A stretch of DNA of 64,000 nt from Rhyacophila brunnea. Its lineage: Eukaryota; Arthropoda; Insecta; Trichoptera; Rhyacophilidae. Location of the stretch: assembly GCA_022495005.1 (NCBI GenBank), contig JAGYXB010000180.1:186001-250000 (forward strand). Direction: 5' to 3'. Below the pieces are notes generated by a model, which saw nothing but the letters and a program-made list of their open reading frames with translations, was not told the DNA's origin and did not search any database. Shown in pieces: positions 21,437 through 31,572 of the stretch (position 1 is its first letter; the number at the start of each line of letters is the position of its first letter). The translations under genes and the position numbers were made by a program.

Positions 21437-22011
21437 GAATAAAATAAATGGGTTAATAATATTATATTCATAACATAATCTGAATGATGAATCTGAAATA
21501 GTCTTTTCCCGAAAGTGTTCTTTTTGGCTTCCATGTACAGATATATTGTTTCGTCTAGGTAATTTGATTTCATTGCTAATGCATGTTCCTAATTGATAAC
21601 ACAAATATAATGTATGAGCTACAGGGTATATTGACTTCCTAGATGTTGATATTGTAAGTCTATTTTTGTACGAAAACAATTTTCCCATTGAACCTCGTCG
21701 CAAAATTGACCCAGACCTAAAAAATAAATCCTGCTTCGCACGAGAGATATTTATTTATTTTTATAATAATATTTACCAGATTATTAGACCTTGTACGGTA
21801 AAAACTGTCCACGTTTGTTTACCGGTTGGCAATGATATGACGCCAACGTAAAATCACTCATCGGACAGGGTACATTAGGCTGTCACTTCAGTTCAGTGTA
21901 CTGTCAGTTTACCTAGTAACATAGACTATTATCATTTTCCTCTTTATATGGTTGTAATTTTTTCTCTTTTCATCTTCTACTTCTTCCATGTCCGTTCCTT
22001 AATTATAATAT
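21437..22011. other. No gene or repeat recognised
   Basis: Two overlapping small frames (21410-21703 minus, 21666-21851 plus), neither with a recognisable domain. 21790-21900 is slightly GC-richer. Confidence 0.4.
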
Positions 22012-22256
22012 CGTCACTGTTCTGGCAGAAGACACTAATTCGAAAAAATGACATATTGAGTTAGTTATACCAAAATGTTCCTTATTTCAAACTTAACCGT
22101 CTGGAAACCTTCTTAATAAATAAACAGTCTTTATTTTAAAGTCATACTTATAACGAAACTCACATGATAGACCATTTCAAACATTTTAATAACTTCAAAG
22201 TCAAATTACTCAAAACTAGTATTCTCCAGTTAGTGTGTTCTGCCAGAACAGAGACG
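22012..22256. mobile_element. Miniature element family I, long form
   Basis: Same ends as 21196-21359. The interior carries about 80 bp more (AACCTTCTTAATAAATAAAC... CCATTTCAAACATTTTAATA) that the short form lacks, so the short form looks like a deletion derivative. Outside the extra block the two are nearly identical. Confidence 0.8.
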
Positions 22257-22265
22257 ATATAATAT

Positions 22266-22400
22266 ATGCCAGTGGCAGAGATTAACACTTTGGAGGAGGC
22301 CTTCATCCGAAGAGGGGTCTTACAAACCAAACAAACTAATTACATACCATTGTTATAAACATTATCTAATAGAATTATATACAAAAATAAAAAATCCTAA
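22266..22400 (+). pseudogene. RTE-like 3' end fragment
   Basis: The plus-strand frame reads LEEAFIRRGVLQTKQTN, a typical last line of RTE-like elements (W-x-x-LEEAF...). An AT-rich tail follows. Only about 20 codons remain, so the call rests on one motif. Confidence 0.4.
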
Positions 22401-22616
22401 TATATATTTGTATTATACAAAAATAATATTAATTAATATTATATAAACTAAAAAATAAGTAGATAATACAACCATAGATAGATATTTATACATAATAGAT
22501 ATATTCATAGGTTATATATATATATATTATATTCATTAGATATAGTCATTTAACTGTCATTTACTTTTGTTTGTAAGAAATAAAAAAGCTTTTTATTTAA
22601 TTATTATTATATATGC

Positions 22617-23175
22617 CAGTGTCGAAATCAGTGAAGTCCCTAGATAAAATGCCGCCCCATTTTTTATACAGTATTTTTATCATCCGTTCATGAATGCAGT
22701 ATCTAAAAAATGTGCTGTATGGATACATTACTAACAAAATATCAGACTAATTAATCGCAAATCTGCCCGTGTCGTTTCTGGTCATCAAGGACGTCGAAGG
22801 GCAACGGCAATAAACTATTTGTTAATGAAAAGATATTTTCGTTATTACTAAGTTGACACATTTACTGCTGACCAGATAATTACTAATAAATTACCACATT
22901 TAAATATCATGTTAATTATATCTAATGGCCAACTAATGCAAACGCGCCAGTCGTGTTGTCAGCACTAAATGAGAAGGTAGCTATTTCTATATATTCCAAA
23001 TGATTCTCCTCGATTTGCCGCCCCCAATCGATGATCAATCTGCCTACCCCCACGGGACGTCACTGGGCAAAGGGTGGAGTTAGGCTGTTAAGATCCACCA
23101 TAAATAGTGCACACTAAACTTTGTCAGTTATACCTACGTATTTGTTTTCATTGAAATAAGACTACAATTATTGAC
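22617..23175. mobile_element. hAT-type family C, left part, split by family D
   Basis: CAGT (22617) plus the target octamer continue after the inserted D element as GGCAAAGGGTGGAGTTAGGC, CCACCATAAATAGTGCACAC and GAAATAAGACTACAATTA. The right part is missing after about 23175. Confidence 0.65.
22629..23065. mobile_element. hAT-type element family D nested at the tip of family C
   Basis: 437 bp in opposite orientation to 18716-19292: CAGTGAAGTCCCTAGATAAA at the left, CCCACGGGACGTCACTG at the right. The flanking octamers GTCGAAAT and GGCAAAGG both resemble the expected family C word GGCGAAGG, so they are most simply a decayed target duplication. Confidence 0.75.
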
Positions 23176-23527
23176 AGACTCAAAGTATGTAGAGGACCTG
23201 ACAGATATGACAATTTAAGTAAAAAATTTTACTTTTTTCCTCTGAGGTAATGATTTTAATATATCACCAAAGATGCTATGCCAAGTTTGCCCAATATATA
23301 TTATGAATATTGCAGTGGCAAAGGGTGGATGTTGGCTGTTAAGTTCCGCCATAAATAGTGCACATTAAGCTTTGTCAGACATACGTATATGTTTTAATTG
23401 AAATAAGACTACAATTTACAGATGGTGTTGGTTAGTTTTTAAATTCAATTAAACCCTGCGAAAACCAATCCATAATAGACATTGGTCAAAAAATATTCGT
23501 CTATCAATAAAATATCTAAAATTATTC

Positions 23528-24775
23528 AATTTATTTCAATTTAATTCAATTCAATTCAATTTATTTACATTAGAGACATTACAAATTATAAGTTTAAGAC
23601 GTTGACAACATGACATTTAGAATCAAAGAAATATAAAACAATATTACATAAAAAAGAGATAGATGTGAGGGTATTTCAGTTCGTAGCGGGCGAGTCGACC
23701 GAAACCTGAGCACAAAAACCAAAGTAGGATGATAGTCATCCTCCCGTACAAGAGGGGACATGCATCGGGAAACCAACAAATTGATGTTGCTGAATAGCCT
23801 ATCTAGAAGCCCATTACTAGAGTTAGAAATATCATTGTACTGATAAAATCCAAAAACAGCGCACATATATTCCAGGTCACTATTGACCCTTTCACCGTTG
23901 CTCGCTGAAGTTAGATTAAAGTCTCCCATCACAATAATACTTCTGTCTCCAATCAAGTTGACACTCTAGATAGCATATTCTCAACAAAACATATATACAC
24001 CTCCACGTCACTGGCTGGAGGAAAATATACAACACAAACGTAAATAGTGACTCCATCACAAGTTAGTTTCACCCAAAGGTCCTCATTTGGAGTCTCTAAA
24101 GCATGGACACGTTCGGCCTTCAACCCCTCCATGGTTCTAACCCCCAAAAGACAGCCTCCACCCTGCCTGTGGCCTGCGCCGGAATTTCGATCCCTCCTAA
24201 AGACTAAGTACTCACTTCCAAAATATTCGCGATTAAAAACACTGTTATTGAGCCATGTTTCAGTTAACCCTATGACATCATAGTCGTCCGCCAAAACATT
24301 TCTCAAAAAATCGACAGCTTTTGTCTTTAAGCCACGTACATTTTGGTAGTAGAACAATAATTGCCTTGGGCAAGTCAAGTCAGCTGGTTGGCAGCCGTGG
24401 TGTTTCAATTTTTGACACCCATTCTTTAATGAATGAGTAACGTGGCCAATTATCAGGCGTTAGAATCAACGTACTCAGTTTAACAGGGATCCCTATCTTA
24501 AAAGATGCGTAGTCCCCTTTTGACTTTAGCTTTGCAATTGTAAATTCGGCGTTACAATTTGCAAGTTTTTTATAAATAATCAGATATATCCGCAGCAGAC
24601 GTCTCTGGGTGAAAGGGGTAGAAGTGTTAGTTTTTAACTACTTCGCTCCCTTTTACTCCTCCGCCTAAGATGCCACGGACAGCCGCTGGTCGCTTCTTCT
24701 TCACTACTGTAGACCATTTTCCGTCTTCAGTAGATCGTCCAACAGCCGAAATGTCTATAACGTCACGCTCTTATG
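23528..24775 (-). mobile_element. jockey-like non-LTR retrotransposon, internally deleted
   Basis: In transcript order: the end of ORF1 in broken frames (STEDGKWSTVVKKKRPAAVR at about 24735-24670; IGIPVKLSTLILTPDNWPRY at about 24500), the ORF2 endonuclease (24408-23594), then a jump straight into the 3' UTR (CATGACATTTAGAATC context, GTCTTAAACTTATAATTTGT) and an AATTGAATTGAATT tail. The whole reverse transcriptase is missing. The 3' UTR matches those at 37.6-37.8 kb and 44.2-44.4 kb, so these are one family. It is inserted in a family C element. Confidence 0.85.
23594..24408 (-). pseudogene. Apurinic-type endonuclease domain of a jockey-like element
   Basis: Visible endonuclease motifs in order: LLFYYQNVRGLKTKA at the N-terminus, DVIGLTETWL with the catalytic glutamate, YVCVVYFPP, MGDFNL with catalytic D and N, and EDDYHP, the usual terminal D-H-P motif. 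In the family this domain nicks target DNA for target-primed reverse transcription. A frameshift near 23955 separates the YVCVVYFPP frame from the GDFNL frame. After RPLRTEIPSHLSLF the frame runs into 3' UTR sequence, so the protein is a truncated pseudogene. Confidence 0.85.
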
Positions 24776-25199
24776 CAATAAAATCATACATAACTTTGGA
24801 TATTTTATAGATAGAATATTATGTTTTATCTATTATAGTTCGATTTAGGCAAGGTTTAATGAATTTAAAAAATTGAACCAACAATATTACATATTACATA
24901 TTATGTAATATGTATTCTTAATCCAACGGAAACAAATAAGTATGAATGAAAAAGTTTGCACAATTTTGTCGTATCGCCCAAACTATACCAAAACTATTAT
25001 GGTTTGGTTTACGCAGGGTTTCATTGATTTTTAAAAACTAACCAACACCATTATTATGTAAATTATTGTAGTCTTAGTTCAATAAAAACAAATAATGTTT
25101 AATGTGCACTAATTATGACGGATCTTAACAGCCTACCTCCACCCTTCGCTACCGCTACCTGTAAAGTGTAAATCGATAATGACATGAAATTTATGTCAG

Positions 25200-25813
25200 T
25201 ACTATACGACCCAAAGAGGTTTGACCGTCTTTAATATTCTTCTTCTTCGATGGTGCTACAGCTCAAGTCGAGCCCTGGCCTCCTCCACCGCCGTCCTCCA
25301 GCCGGAACGGTCTTTCGCACGTCTTTTCCAGTTCCTGATTTTTAGCAGCTGGTTGGCATCTTTTGTAATGTTATCACCCCATCGTGTGCGTGGCTTTCCC
25401 ACTGGCCCTTTCCCCCCTGGGTTTCCTTCGAGGATCTTCTTCGGTATCCGTGACTCAGGTATGCGCTGGACATGGCCTGCCCAATTTAGCCTCCGGAGTT
25501 TTATGAAGGTTGAGAGTTTTGAATCTTGGTTTAAGCGGTATAGTTCCGTGTTGTACCTAATTCGCCACTCCCCACCATCATTCATGGGTTCGTATATCCC
25601 CCTCAGGATATTTCTCTCAAAGCAGTCCACCATTTCAGCTGCTGTCATATGTAGCGTCCATGAATCGCACCCATATGCAACGACTGTGTGTATGACGGTT
25701 TTATAGAGCCCGATCTTAGTTTTTCTGTGAACATTTCTGGATTTGAATATGGGCAGCAATGAGAAGTACCTGTGTTTAATATACGGCCATATATTTCCGA
25801 TACAATATTTCAC
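25200..25813 (-). pseudogene. RTE-like reverse transcriptase C-terminus and 3' tail
   Basis: A 185-codon frame with the RTE post-palm pattern: KTVIHTVVAYGCDSWTL, CFERNILRGIYEP, WRIRYNTELYRL, IKLRRLNWAGHVQRIPESR, GKPRTRWGDNI and KDRSGWRTAVEEARARLEL with a normal stop. The 3' end (25200-25255) has AAGAAGAAGAAT repeats typical of RTE tails. The 5' part (endonuclease and the Y/FADD block) is missing. It is a different lineage from the 42.7-kb copy and closest in motif order to 28575-29378. Confidence 0.85.
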
Positions 25814-26239
25814 AGTGTATGCACATTTTCTGCATACGTAAAAGTTTCCGGATACGCGGCTGTGCGCTTAGCTTAAGGAATACAAAAACGAAGAAGAACT
25901 CGTTCTGCCTACATTTTATCGATCTAGTTTCGACACACGAGCCATTTTCAATACTTTCACATAAAATACAATGGGCCAGACAAAATGCGGATATGTTCCA
26001 AACACTCGATATTACGTAAATGAGTTTGTGTTACGTATTACGGGCAGGCAGTTTGCTGTGGACCTATTGTGAAAATAATGGATATAAATTGAATGCTGTA
26101 CGGTTAACGCAAAAGCTGGAACGGGCCTATAATGTTGACTCCCCACAACTCTCAATCTATGCCCAGATGTAGTTTTGACAATCAGAGTTGATCGATGCCC
26201 AGTTTGTGTACGATTGATTAATACTATACGTAGTTTACA

Positions 26240-26480
26240 TTACTCACAAAGAATAGGTCATAGTAGGTCATACATGAAATTATTATCAAATTGCGCTATT
26301 ATTGACTATCGGTTTTTTTGTATTAAATCAAGGAATATTAATTACTTTTATTGTGTTAATTAACTGTCAATACATGGTGGAACTGTTGGAACCAATGATT
26401 TTGTTTTTGTAAATACCGGTTTTATTATTCAGTTGAAAATGTTCCTTTGAGGCGGACGAAACAGGTCCAAATTTATTAAG
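26240..26480. repeat. Family G upstream arm (minus) next to repeat J
   Basis: 26250-26350 matches the upstream arm of family G in minus orientation (TATTATTGACTATCGGTTTT, AAATCAAGGAATATTAATTA). 26345-26480 is repeat J (GTTAATTAACTGTCAATACA, GAGGCGGACGAAAC). The same G arm recurs in plus orientation at 26895-27000, so the two form an inverted pair around about 550 bp. Confidence 0.55.
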
Positions 26481-26837
26481 GCTTCAGCTGGCGCACGGTC
26501 TATAAAACGATCGTGACTGCGCGACGCGAAGAATGTGCAAACGACACGTGCAGAACAAAACATAATTTGTCATAAAAATTCAACATGCGTTCATTTAGTG
26601 TTATGTTTATTGTTCTATTTGTAATAATAATAATATATTCATTGACATGTTTTCTTTTTCAAGTAAATGGGTAACGTTTTTTAGTCATCTTTACAAGATT
26701 TAAGAATTAATTCCTCCAACGCCATCACAAAACAAATTGACGTGTTCACAGCTCGACTTTCGCTCTCCGATTGGCAGCCAGTCCGAAATTTCGTCGCACC
26801 TGTAGTATTATTTGCCGTTTCACTGAAGTATGCTCTT
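26481..26837. other. Low-copy segment between inverted repeats
   Basis: 26465-26580 is GC-richer, with TCTATAAAACGATCG (TATA-like) and several CG words. No coding frame is recognised and there is no copy elsewhere here. Confidence 0.35.
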
Positions 26838-27190
26838 AAATAAAATAATGGAATAAGTACAAAAGAAATTGCGTTTTATTAAATTAATCGATACTATTAA
26901 TTACCTTAATTACTAATACACAAAAACCGATAGTCAATAATATCCCAATTTTATAAGCATTTCATGTATGACTTACTAGTTTAAATTGTCGTAATTAGAT
27001 GGGAGGCTCGTAGCATAATTGGTAAATGTGCAGTTGGCGTGATACCAGTGGTTATACGGGTTCAAATCCCGTCGAGCATCGTATTTTTTTCAAATATGAT
27101 TTTTTCTAGTGGTGTTTTCAAGCTATGTATGTTCAATATATGGAATGTTACATTCTCAAAATCTTGTGAATTATTCGTTGAATGAAAGAA
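26838..27190 (+). mobile_element. tRNA-containing repeat family G, complete module
   Basis: Starts with a short repeat J piece (GCGTTTTATTAAATTAA). The G arm follows, then the tRNA-like module at about 27003-27080: AGGCTCGTAGCATAATTGGT, B-box GGTTCAAATCC, and an acceptor-like AGGCTCG/CGAGCAT pairing with one mismatch. Last comes the tail TTTTTTCTAGTGGTGTTTTC ... AAATCTTGTGAATTATTCG. The paired acceptor and T-arm are tRNA-like; the anticodon arm is not convincing. Confidence 0.65.
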
Positions 27191-27654
27191 ATGGTTTATT
27201 AAAAATATACATATATTTTAAAAGAATCATAATTTATTTTTGTGTCTATTGATATTATGATATTGTTTTATGAAAACAAGTGTCTCAAAAATTTGCAATT
27301 TTTTTCTGTTTCACTCGTGTGCCCACTTAAGACGAAATGAGCATAGCGAGAATAATATGTTAAAATATAAATTTTGTAACCTGCGAATAGGGTTGCCAGT
27401 CGTTCCAGTTCGGTCGGGGTTGTCCCGGAATGAAAGTCACTGTCAGGATCGGATCCGGGTTTCCGGGTACATATGAAAAAGCGATATTACTAGACTAATA
27501 ATTAATATAGTATTCGGAATACGTTAGAATAAATATTTAGGGGATTGTTATTTAATTTAACTTACGGTGGGGTAACACCTTAGTGTTAGTCGAGTCTGAA
27601 ACCGATCTGTATCAATTGGCCGATTTTCCAGGGATTTTTCTCAGATTAGTCTCA
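27191..27654. other. No gene recognised
   Basis: 27390-27470 is GC-richer (GGGTTGCCAGTCGTTCCAGT), which might be a DNA-element terminus, but no partner end was found. The frame at 27270-27476 has no recognisable domain. Confidence 0.35.
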
Positions 27655-27775
27655 CAGACTCTGGCAGAAATTAAATCAATTTTACCACATGCGATTGGCA
27701 TCAAGTAGAGTAGTTTGCGTGTCCTTAAAATTTATATACAAGCCTCAATAGTAACTGTGGTGTATCCAAAAAAGT
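27655..27775. repeat. Dispersed repeat, family L
   Basis: GGCATCAAGTAGAGTAGTTT and GCGTG... CCTCAATAGTAA recur at 57380-57485 (AGCATCAAGTAGAGTAGTTT, CCTCGATAGTAA). Class unknown. Confidence 0.5.
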
Positions 27776-27839
27776 TTTTAGGGAAAAACCGGCTGAGGGA
27801 ATGACAAATGTAAATTTGATTTTCATTTCGTGCATTATA

Positions 27840-28225
27840 TTCATGGCCCACAAGGGGGGGGGTGTTGACAGGGCTCTAGCCTGGGGGTCCAGCGTGGTGA
27901 GTCGACCCGATATGTGAGATAAACACACATTACAAATTTGCTTTAATAGTGAAAAAAGTCGCCTGCGGCGCTATTTTACTTCAATAGTGTTATTATATTA
28001 AAATATACAATTGTGTGATACAATTTTTCATTGTGTATCGATATTCGGCAACTCCATAATTCAAAGGGATGTATTAAAAATACATCCTAATTTTACTGAA
28101 TACACCACTTAGAAAACACTACTGTAAAGCGTTACACCGACTTTACCCTTAACGATAGATAGAGGGGCGCCAAAGATCCTAGCCTGGGGCCGGGGGGCCC
28201 GCTTCAGGATGTGGGGGCCATGATT
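27840..28225. mobile_element. Possible DNA element with G/C-rich ends
   Basis: Left end TCATGGCCCACAAGGGGGG, right end TGTGGGGGCCATGA; both ends also contain CTAGCCTGGGG. The pairing is imperfect and there is no clear target duplication, so the element boundaries are tentative. Confidence 0.35.
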
Positions 28226-28257
28226 ATATGTATGTCATTTTCATCTTGGTTTCATAA

Positions 28258-28450
28258 TCCAGCGCATCTGTTTTATACACAAGACTGCTTTCGGCCGTTA
28301 TGGCAGATACTCTAGGGTAGGTTTGTATCGAAGTATTAGCACTTATTGTAACGATAAGTTAGTTTTAAATGTTACAATAAGTGCTATGTTTTAACAGCAC
28401 CTCTCATGGCCATGGTAAATTTTAGAGCGAGATTGACAATTTTCACTGTT
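28258..28450. mobile_element. Fold-back element family B, left half
   Basis: CCAGCGCATCTGTTTTATAC, ACTGCTTTCGGCCGTTATGG, TTTTAACAGCACCTCTCATG match family B; the right arm is not found. Confidence 0.7.
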
Positions 28451-28574
28451 AAATTCATTATAACAGTAATATAATAGTAAGTACACATACATTAATGGTA
28501 TGAAAATCTAAAATTTAGCTTTCTTTAAAGTGATTTTTTTAAAGTAAACTTGGCTGGTTATCGTGTATAGAAAT

Positions 28575-29378
28575 TAATATGTGTATCGGAGAAATGACAT
28601 AGTCATAACTAGCCGATCCAAACAAAGACTGATCGACCATGCCACAACATTGAAAAAGGAAGCGGAAAAGCTTGGATTAGAAATAAATGCCTGCAAAACA
28701 AAATACATGGTATCCACGCGAGAGCAGGGTCCACCTCGAAATATCTGTGTGGAGCAGCAGGTATGGGAAGAGGTTCAGAGCTTCACGTACCTGGGCTCTA
28801 ACCTAAACACACTCAATAAAACAACAGAAGAGGTGAACACACGACTCATAGCTGCTAATAAGTGCATCTACGCCTGTAAGGGTCTACTGAGTTCGAAAAT
28901 CCTAAGCAAGAATAGCAAACTGCTTATCTACAAAACAGTTATTCGACCAGTAGCTACCTATGGCTGTGAGATATGGTGCCTCATTCAAAGGGAAGAACAT
29001 AAACTAGTCATATTCGAAAGAAAGATCCTCAGGAGAATTTTCGGGCCCACATTGGAAAATGGAAGTTACAGGGTAAAAATGAACCACGAGTTGGAAGAGT
29101 TAATAACACACGAAACGGTGGTGAAAGTCTGTCGATCCCAAAGACTAAGGTGGGCTGGACACGTTGAGAGAATGCCTGAGCACAGGACGCCAAAAATCAT
29201 GACTAAGTGGATCCCACAGTGGAAACGGTCTAGGGGCAGACCAAAGAAGAGGTGGGCTGACTGTATCGAAGAGGACTGGAGAAAGATGGGGAGGGCTGGA
29301 GACTGGAGAGGAGCAGCCAGGGAAAGGAGCGTGTGGAGGACAATTGTAGACGAGGCCAAATCCCGCCCCGGGATGTAG
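28575..29378 (+). pseudogene. RTE-like reverse transcriptase, C-terminal two thirds of the palm onward
   Basis: A 265-codon uninterrupted frame. The start is in the catalytic block, but the Y/FADD motif is damaged (YRRNDIVITSRSKQRL). Then EKLGLEINACKTKYMV, FTYLGSNL, LLIYKTVIRPVATYGCE, VIFERKILRRIFGP, SQRLRWAGHVERMPEH, RGRPKKRWADCIEEDW and a normal C-terminus with a TAG stop. Everything upstream (endonuclease, N-terminal palm) is missing, so the frame is a 5'-truncated copy and no start codon is meaningful. The long intact frame suggests a fairly young insertion. Confidence 0.85.
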
Positions 29379-29524
29379 TGCCGAGAAATAAGAAGAGATC
29401 GGAGAAATATTACCGGCAAAACTATCTTAAATGTGTGGAAAAGTATTAATGGCAATTCAATATAACTCAAGTTTCGTATATGGATGCACGCTAACTATAT
29501 TTATTGCAAGGGTAGAAATACGCG

Positions 29525-29760
29525 ATCTTTCTATTTTATCAAATGTCAATATTTTGCAGATCTGGCAATAACGCCGACGACAGATTTACGAAACGAAAAT
29601 GGCCTCCCGATCCTGTTTTTGTTGCGTTTTATTTCTTCATATTGCAGATATAATATTGTATAGATGGTCGTATAAATCAACATTTTTATCAGATATCTCA
29701 CCCACCGAAGTCGCTCAGCCTTTACAGTCTGCAATAGGAAGACTATAAGAATTGGAAATA
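29525..29760 (-). pseudogene. Possible RTE-like fragment
   Basis: The minus-strand frame contains VKAERLRWVRYLIKM, reminiscent of the R-L-R-W-x-G-H-x-x-R-M motif of RTE elements, and later RIGRP. The rest does not align. Weak call. Confidence 0.3.
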
Positions 29761-29780
29761 GTTTCGTATAGGTGCTTAGT

Positions 29781-30552
29781 CAGGTGCGCGCCAACCGGGG
29801 GTGTTAGAGGGTGCGAAACACACAAGATTCAGGGGGCGGCAAAAATGTGAAAAAACATTTTTAATGATAATATTAAAACATATTTCTTATATAATTATAT
29901 TATTAATATTATCGGCCGAAGGTACTTGATGGAATTTGAATTTAAATTCTTATGTATTTAAGTTTTGTGTTATTCAATTTAAGTCGTTTTTCGCGACCCG
30001 CGTGTGAGACTATACTTTGGTCAATATTATTGAAACAAAAAAAATATATATGTATGTATGAGAATTTATGGATGAGGATTTAGGTATGTATAGGTGTGTA
30101 TATACATATATATTATATTAGGTGAGTTTATATGTATAGTTTTAAAAATAATGTTATAAAAAAGTAGGTACCATGTAAGAGTATTATTATAGACTAATAT
30201 CTCATTAGTTAACTCCGTTAAGTATTTTCCAATATATTAAAAAATATATAATACATTTTTCTTAGAATTGACGATTTACACCTCTTGAGTGTAGTTTATA
30301 AAGAATAATGATCTATCATTAGGCTTTGACGATTTATTATAATATGCTATGGAGTGTATTGTTATTAATAAGATAGGGTTTTTTATAATTAGATTTTTTG
30401 TACCGATACTTCAACTACAAAAACATAAATCCATTAGAATATAATTATATAAAATGAACTTAATGATGAAAATAAAAGTAACCTGCGGCGCAATTATTTC
30501 CGCATGTCATTAATTAATTTGGGGGGCGGCAGCCATCCTTGGTGTGTCCCTG
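29781..30552. mobile_element. hAT-type element carrying a nested family E copy
   Basis: Ends CAGGTGCGCGCCAACCGGGG (left) and GGTGTGTCCCTG (right), with GGGGGCGGCA near both ends. Flanks TGCTTAGT (29773-29780) and TGCTTAAT (30553-30560) are an 8-bp duplication with one mismatch. About 220 bp remains outside the nested element. No transposase. Confidence 0.78.
29906..30455. mobile_element. Miniature element family E nested in a hAT
   Basis: Left terminus TATCGGCCGAAGGTACTTGA preceded by a TTAA. The subterminal block (TTACACCTCTTGAGTGTAG, GGCTTTGACGATTTATTATA) matches 54307-55800. The right terminus is reduced to AAATCCATTAGAATA. 30035-30115 holds a TATG/TA-rich low-complexity stretch. Confidence 0.65.
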
Positions 30553-30760
30553 TGCTTAATTAAGTATCTATCATACAAATTTATCTGTTATAAAATTTTT
30601 GAATCGAATAATATGCATATCTAATAATTGTCAATGTGGCAAAACTTGAGGTTGCTAGGTAAAATGGGACGAAAATGGGATTGATTAAAATGCCTGCTTT
30701 TGTACTAGTTATTCCATGACGAATTTTCATAACATGACAAAACCAATAAAATTCTTTTTT

Positions 30761-31572
30761 GAAGTTATACTTCTTTTGGCGCGTTTGGGAAATGAGATCA
30801 GAGTGTATTTTTTGGCGTGTGACATGTAACACATAAATTATTTTTTCACACGAAAAAAAACGCACTCGATTGGATTCGAACCACCGATTGTTCGGTTATC
30901 AGCCAAACTCACTACCTTTACGCCACGGTATGGTACTGGAATCGTGACGATTATACAGAATCATATTAAAGTTTAGAATTGTTCCGTTTCCTTGGCAGCG
31001 AATTTATTATTGTCGGCCATTTGCAATTCTTTACGTAAACAAACGATTAAACGCCAGAGTGACAGTTGGTACTTTAAAAATTAAAACAACGAGAGACCAT
31101 TATATAATTTAGTAATATAAGTTAAAGTGTATAGAAATAAACCAACGACGTACCAATAAGCGGTCCTTTTTCTTGTGTGTAATTTAACAAGATAATTAAG
31201 AGCTAGTCGAAGAATCTAGGTTATCACAAGTTTTGTTTTTGTTTTGTTACGCCAAAGAAGTATAACTTCTAACGCGCGTACAAAAGTACACACACCGATT
31301 TTTTTTTATTTGATGACTAGAAAATAAATGTGGATATATTATATACATTCTGAGTCCAAAATGGAGTAGGTATATACAGTGGAATCATAAGACACCTCCC
31401 AACCTAAAAGTTTCCTAATAAAATTGTGACAACTTTACTGAATTCCGAGATAAGGAATGACTTTTCTCATGGAGTTCATGCCACATATGACAATCATAAC
31501 ACTAACAAAATAACCGCATTGTGGAGAACTTCTAACGCGCGTACATAAGTACACACACCGATTTTTTTTTAT
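30761..31572. mobile_element. Terminal-inverted-repeat element family T with an internal tRNA-like module
   Basis: Left end GAAGTTATACTTCTTTTGGCG (30761), inverted at 31250-31269 as CGCCAAAGAAGTATAACTTC. Between them is a tRNA-like module (minus strand, 30861-30930) and about 330 bp of unique body. The block 31309-31526 also follows the right repeat in the second copy (48477-49245), so it belongs to the mobile unit. Here the last 45 bp (AACTTCTAACGCGCGTAC...CCGATTTTTTTT) are repeated at 31527-31572. No transposase. Confidence 0.7.
30861..30930 (-). other. tRNA-Ile(GAT)-like module inside element T
   Basis: A-box-like TGGCGTAAAGG, an anticodon arm with loop CTGATAA (anticodon GAT), and B-box GGTTCGAATCC. 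The anticodon GAT is not the usual nuclear Ile anticodon, and the acceptor stem does not pair. It is better read as a pol III promoter/tRNA relic than as a working tRNA gene. The second copy (48572-48640) has a better-paired T-arm and anticodon stem (GTTCGG/CCGAAC). Confidence 0.6.

Larger units (their letters stand above)
23313..25154. mobile_element. hAT-type family C, full length but split by a jockey element
   Basis: Left terminus CAGTGGCAAAGGGTGGATG, right terminus CCACCCTTCGCTACCG. The arms are ACAGATGGTGTTGGTTAGTT and AACTAACCAACACCAT. At about 23528 the family sequence (...AATATCTAAAATTATTCAAT) gives way to a retrotransposon tail and resumes near 24776 (ATGCAATAAAATCATACATA). No clear flanking duplication survives. 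Confidence 0.75.

Noticed and set aside
21196..22256. Two similar units close together as a CRISPR-like or satellite array
   Set aside because: Only two units, each with terminal inverted repeats and different lengths; they are separate insertions of one miniature element.
25221..25706. 161-codon plus-strand frame
   Set aside because: It is the antisense shadow of the RTE-like frame at 25256-25813, which carries the conserved motifs.
26470..26500. TCTATAAAACGATCG as a core promoter
   Set aside because: A single TATA-like word without a supported downstream gene; such words are common in AT-rich DNA.
27003..27080. Candidate tRNA gene with GGTTCAAATCC
   Set aside because: It is part of a dispersed repeat (family G) found at six or more loci, and the anticodon arm is not convincing.
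30861..30930. Candidate nuclear tRNA-Ile(GAT) genes here and at 48572-48640
   Set aside because: The acceptor stem does not pair, GAT is not a usual nuclear Ile anticodon, and both lie inside copies of the same mobile element.
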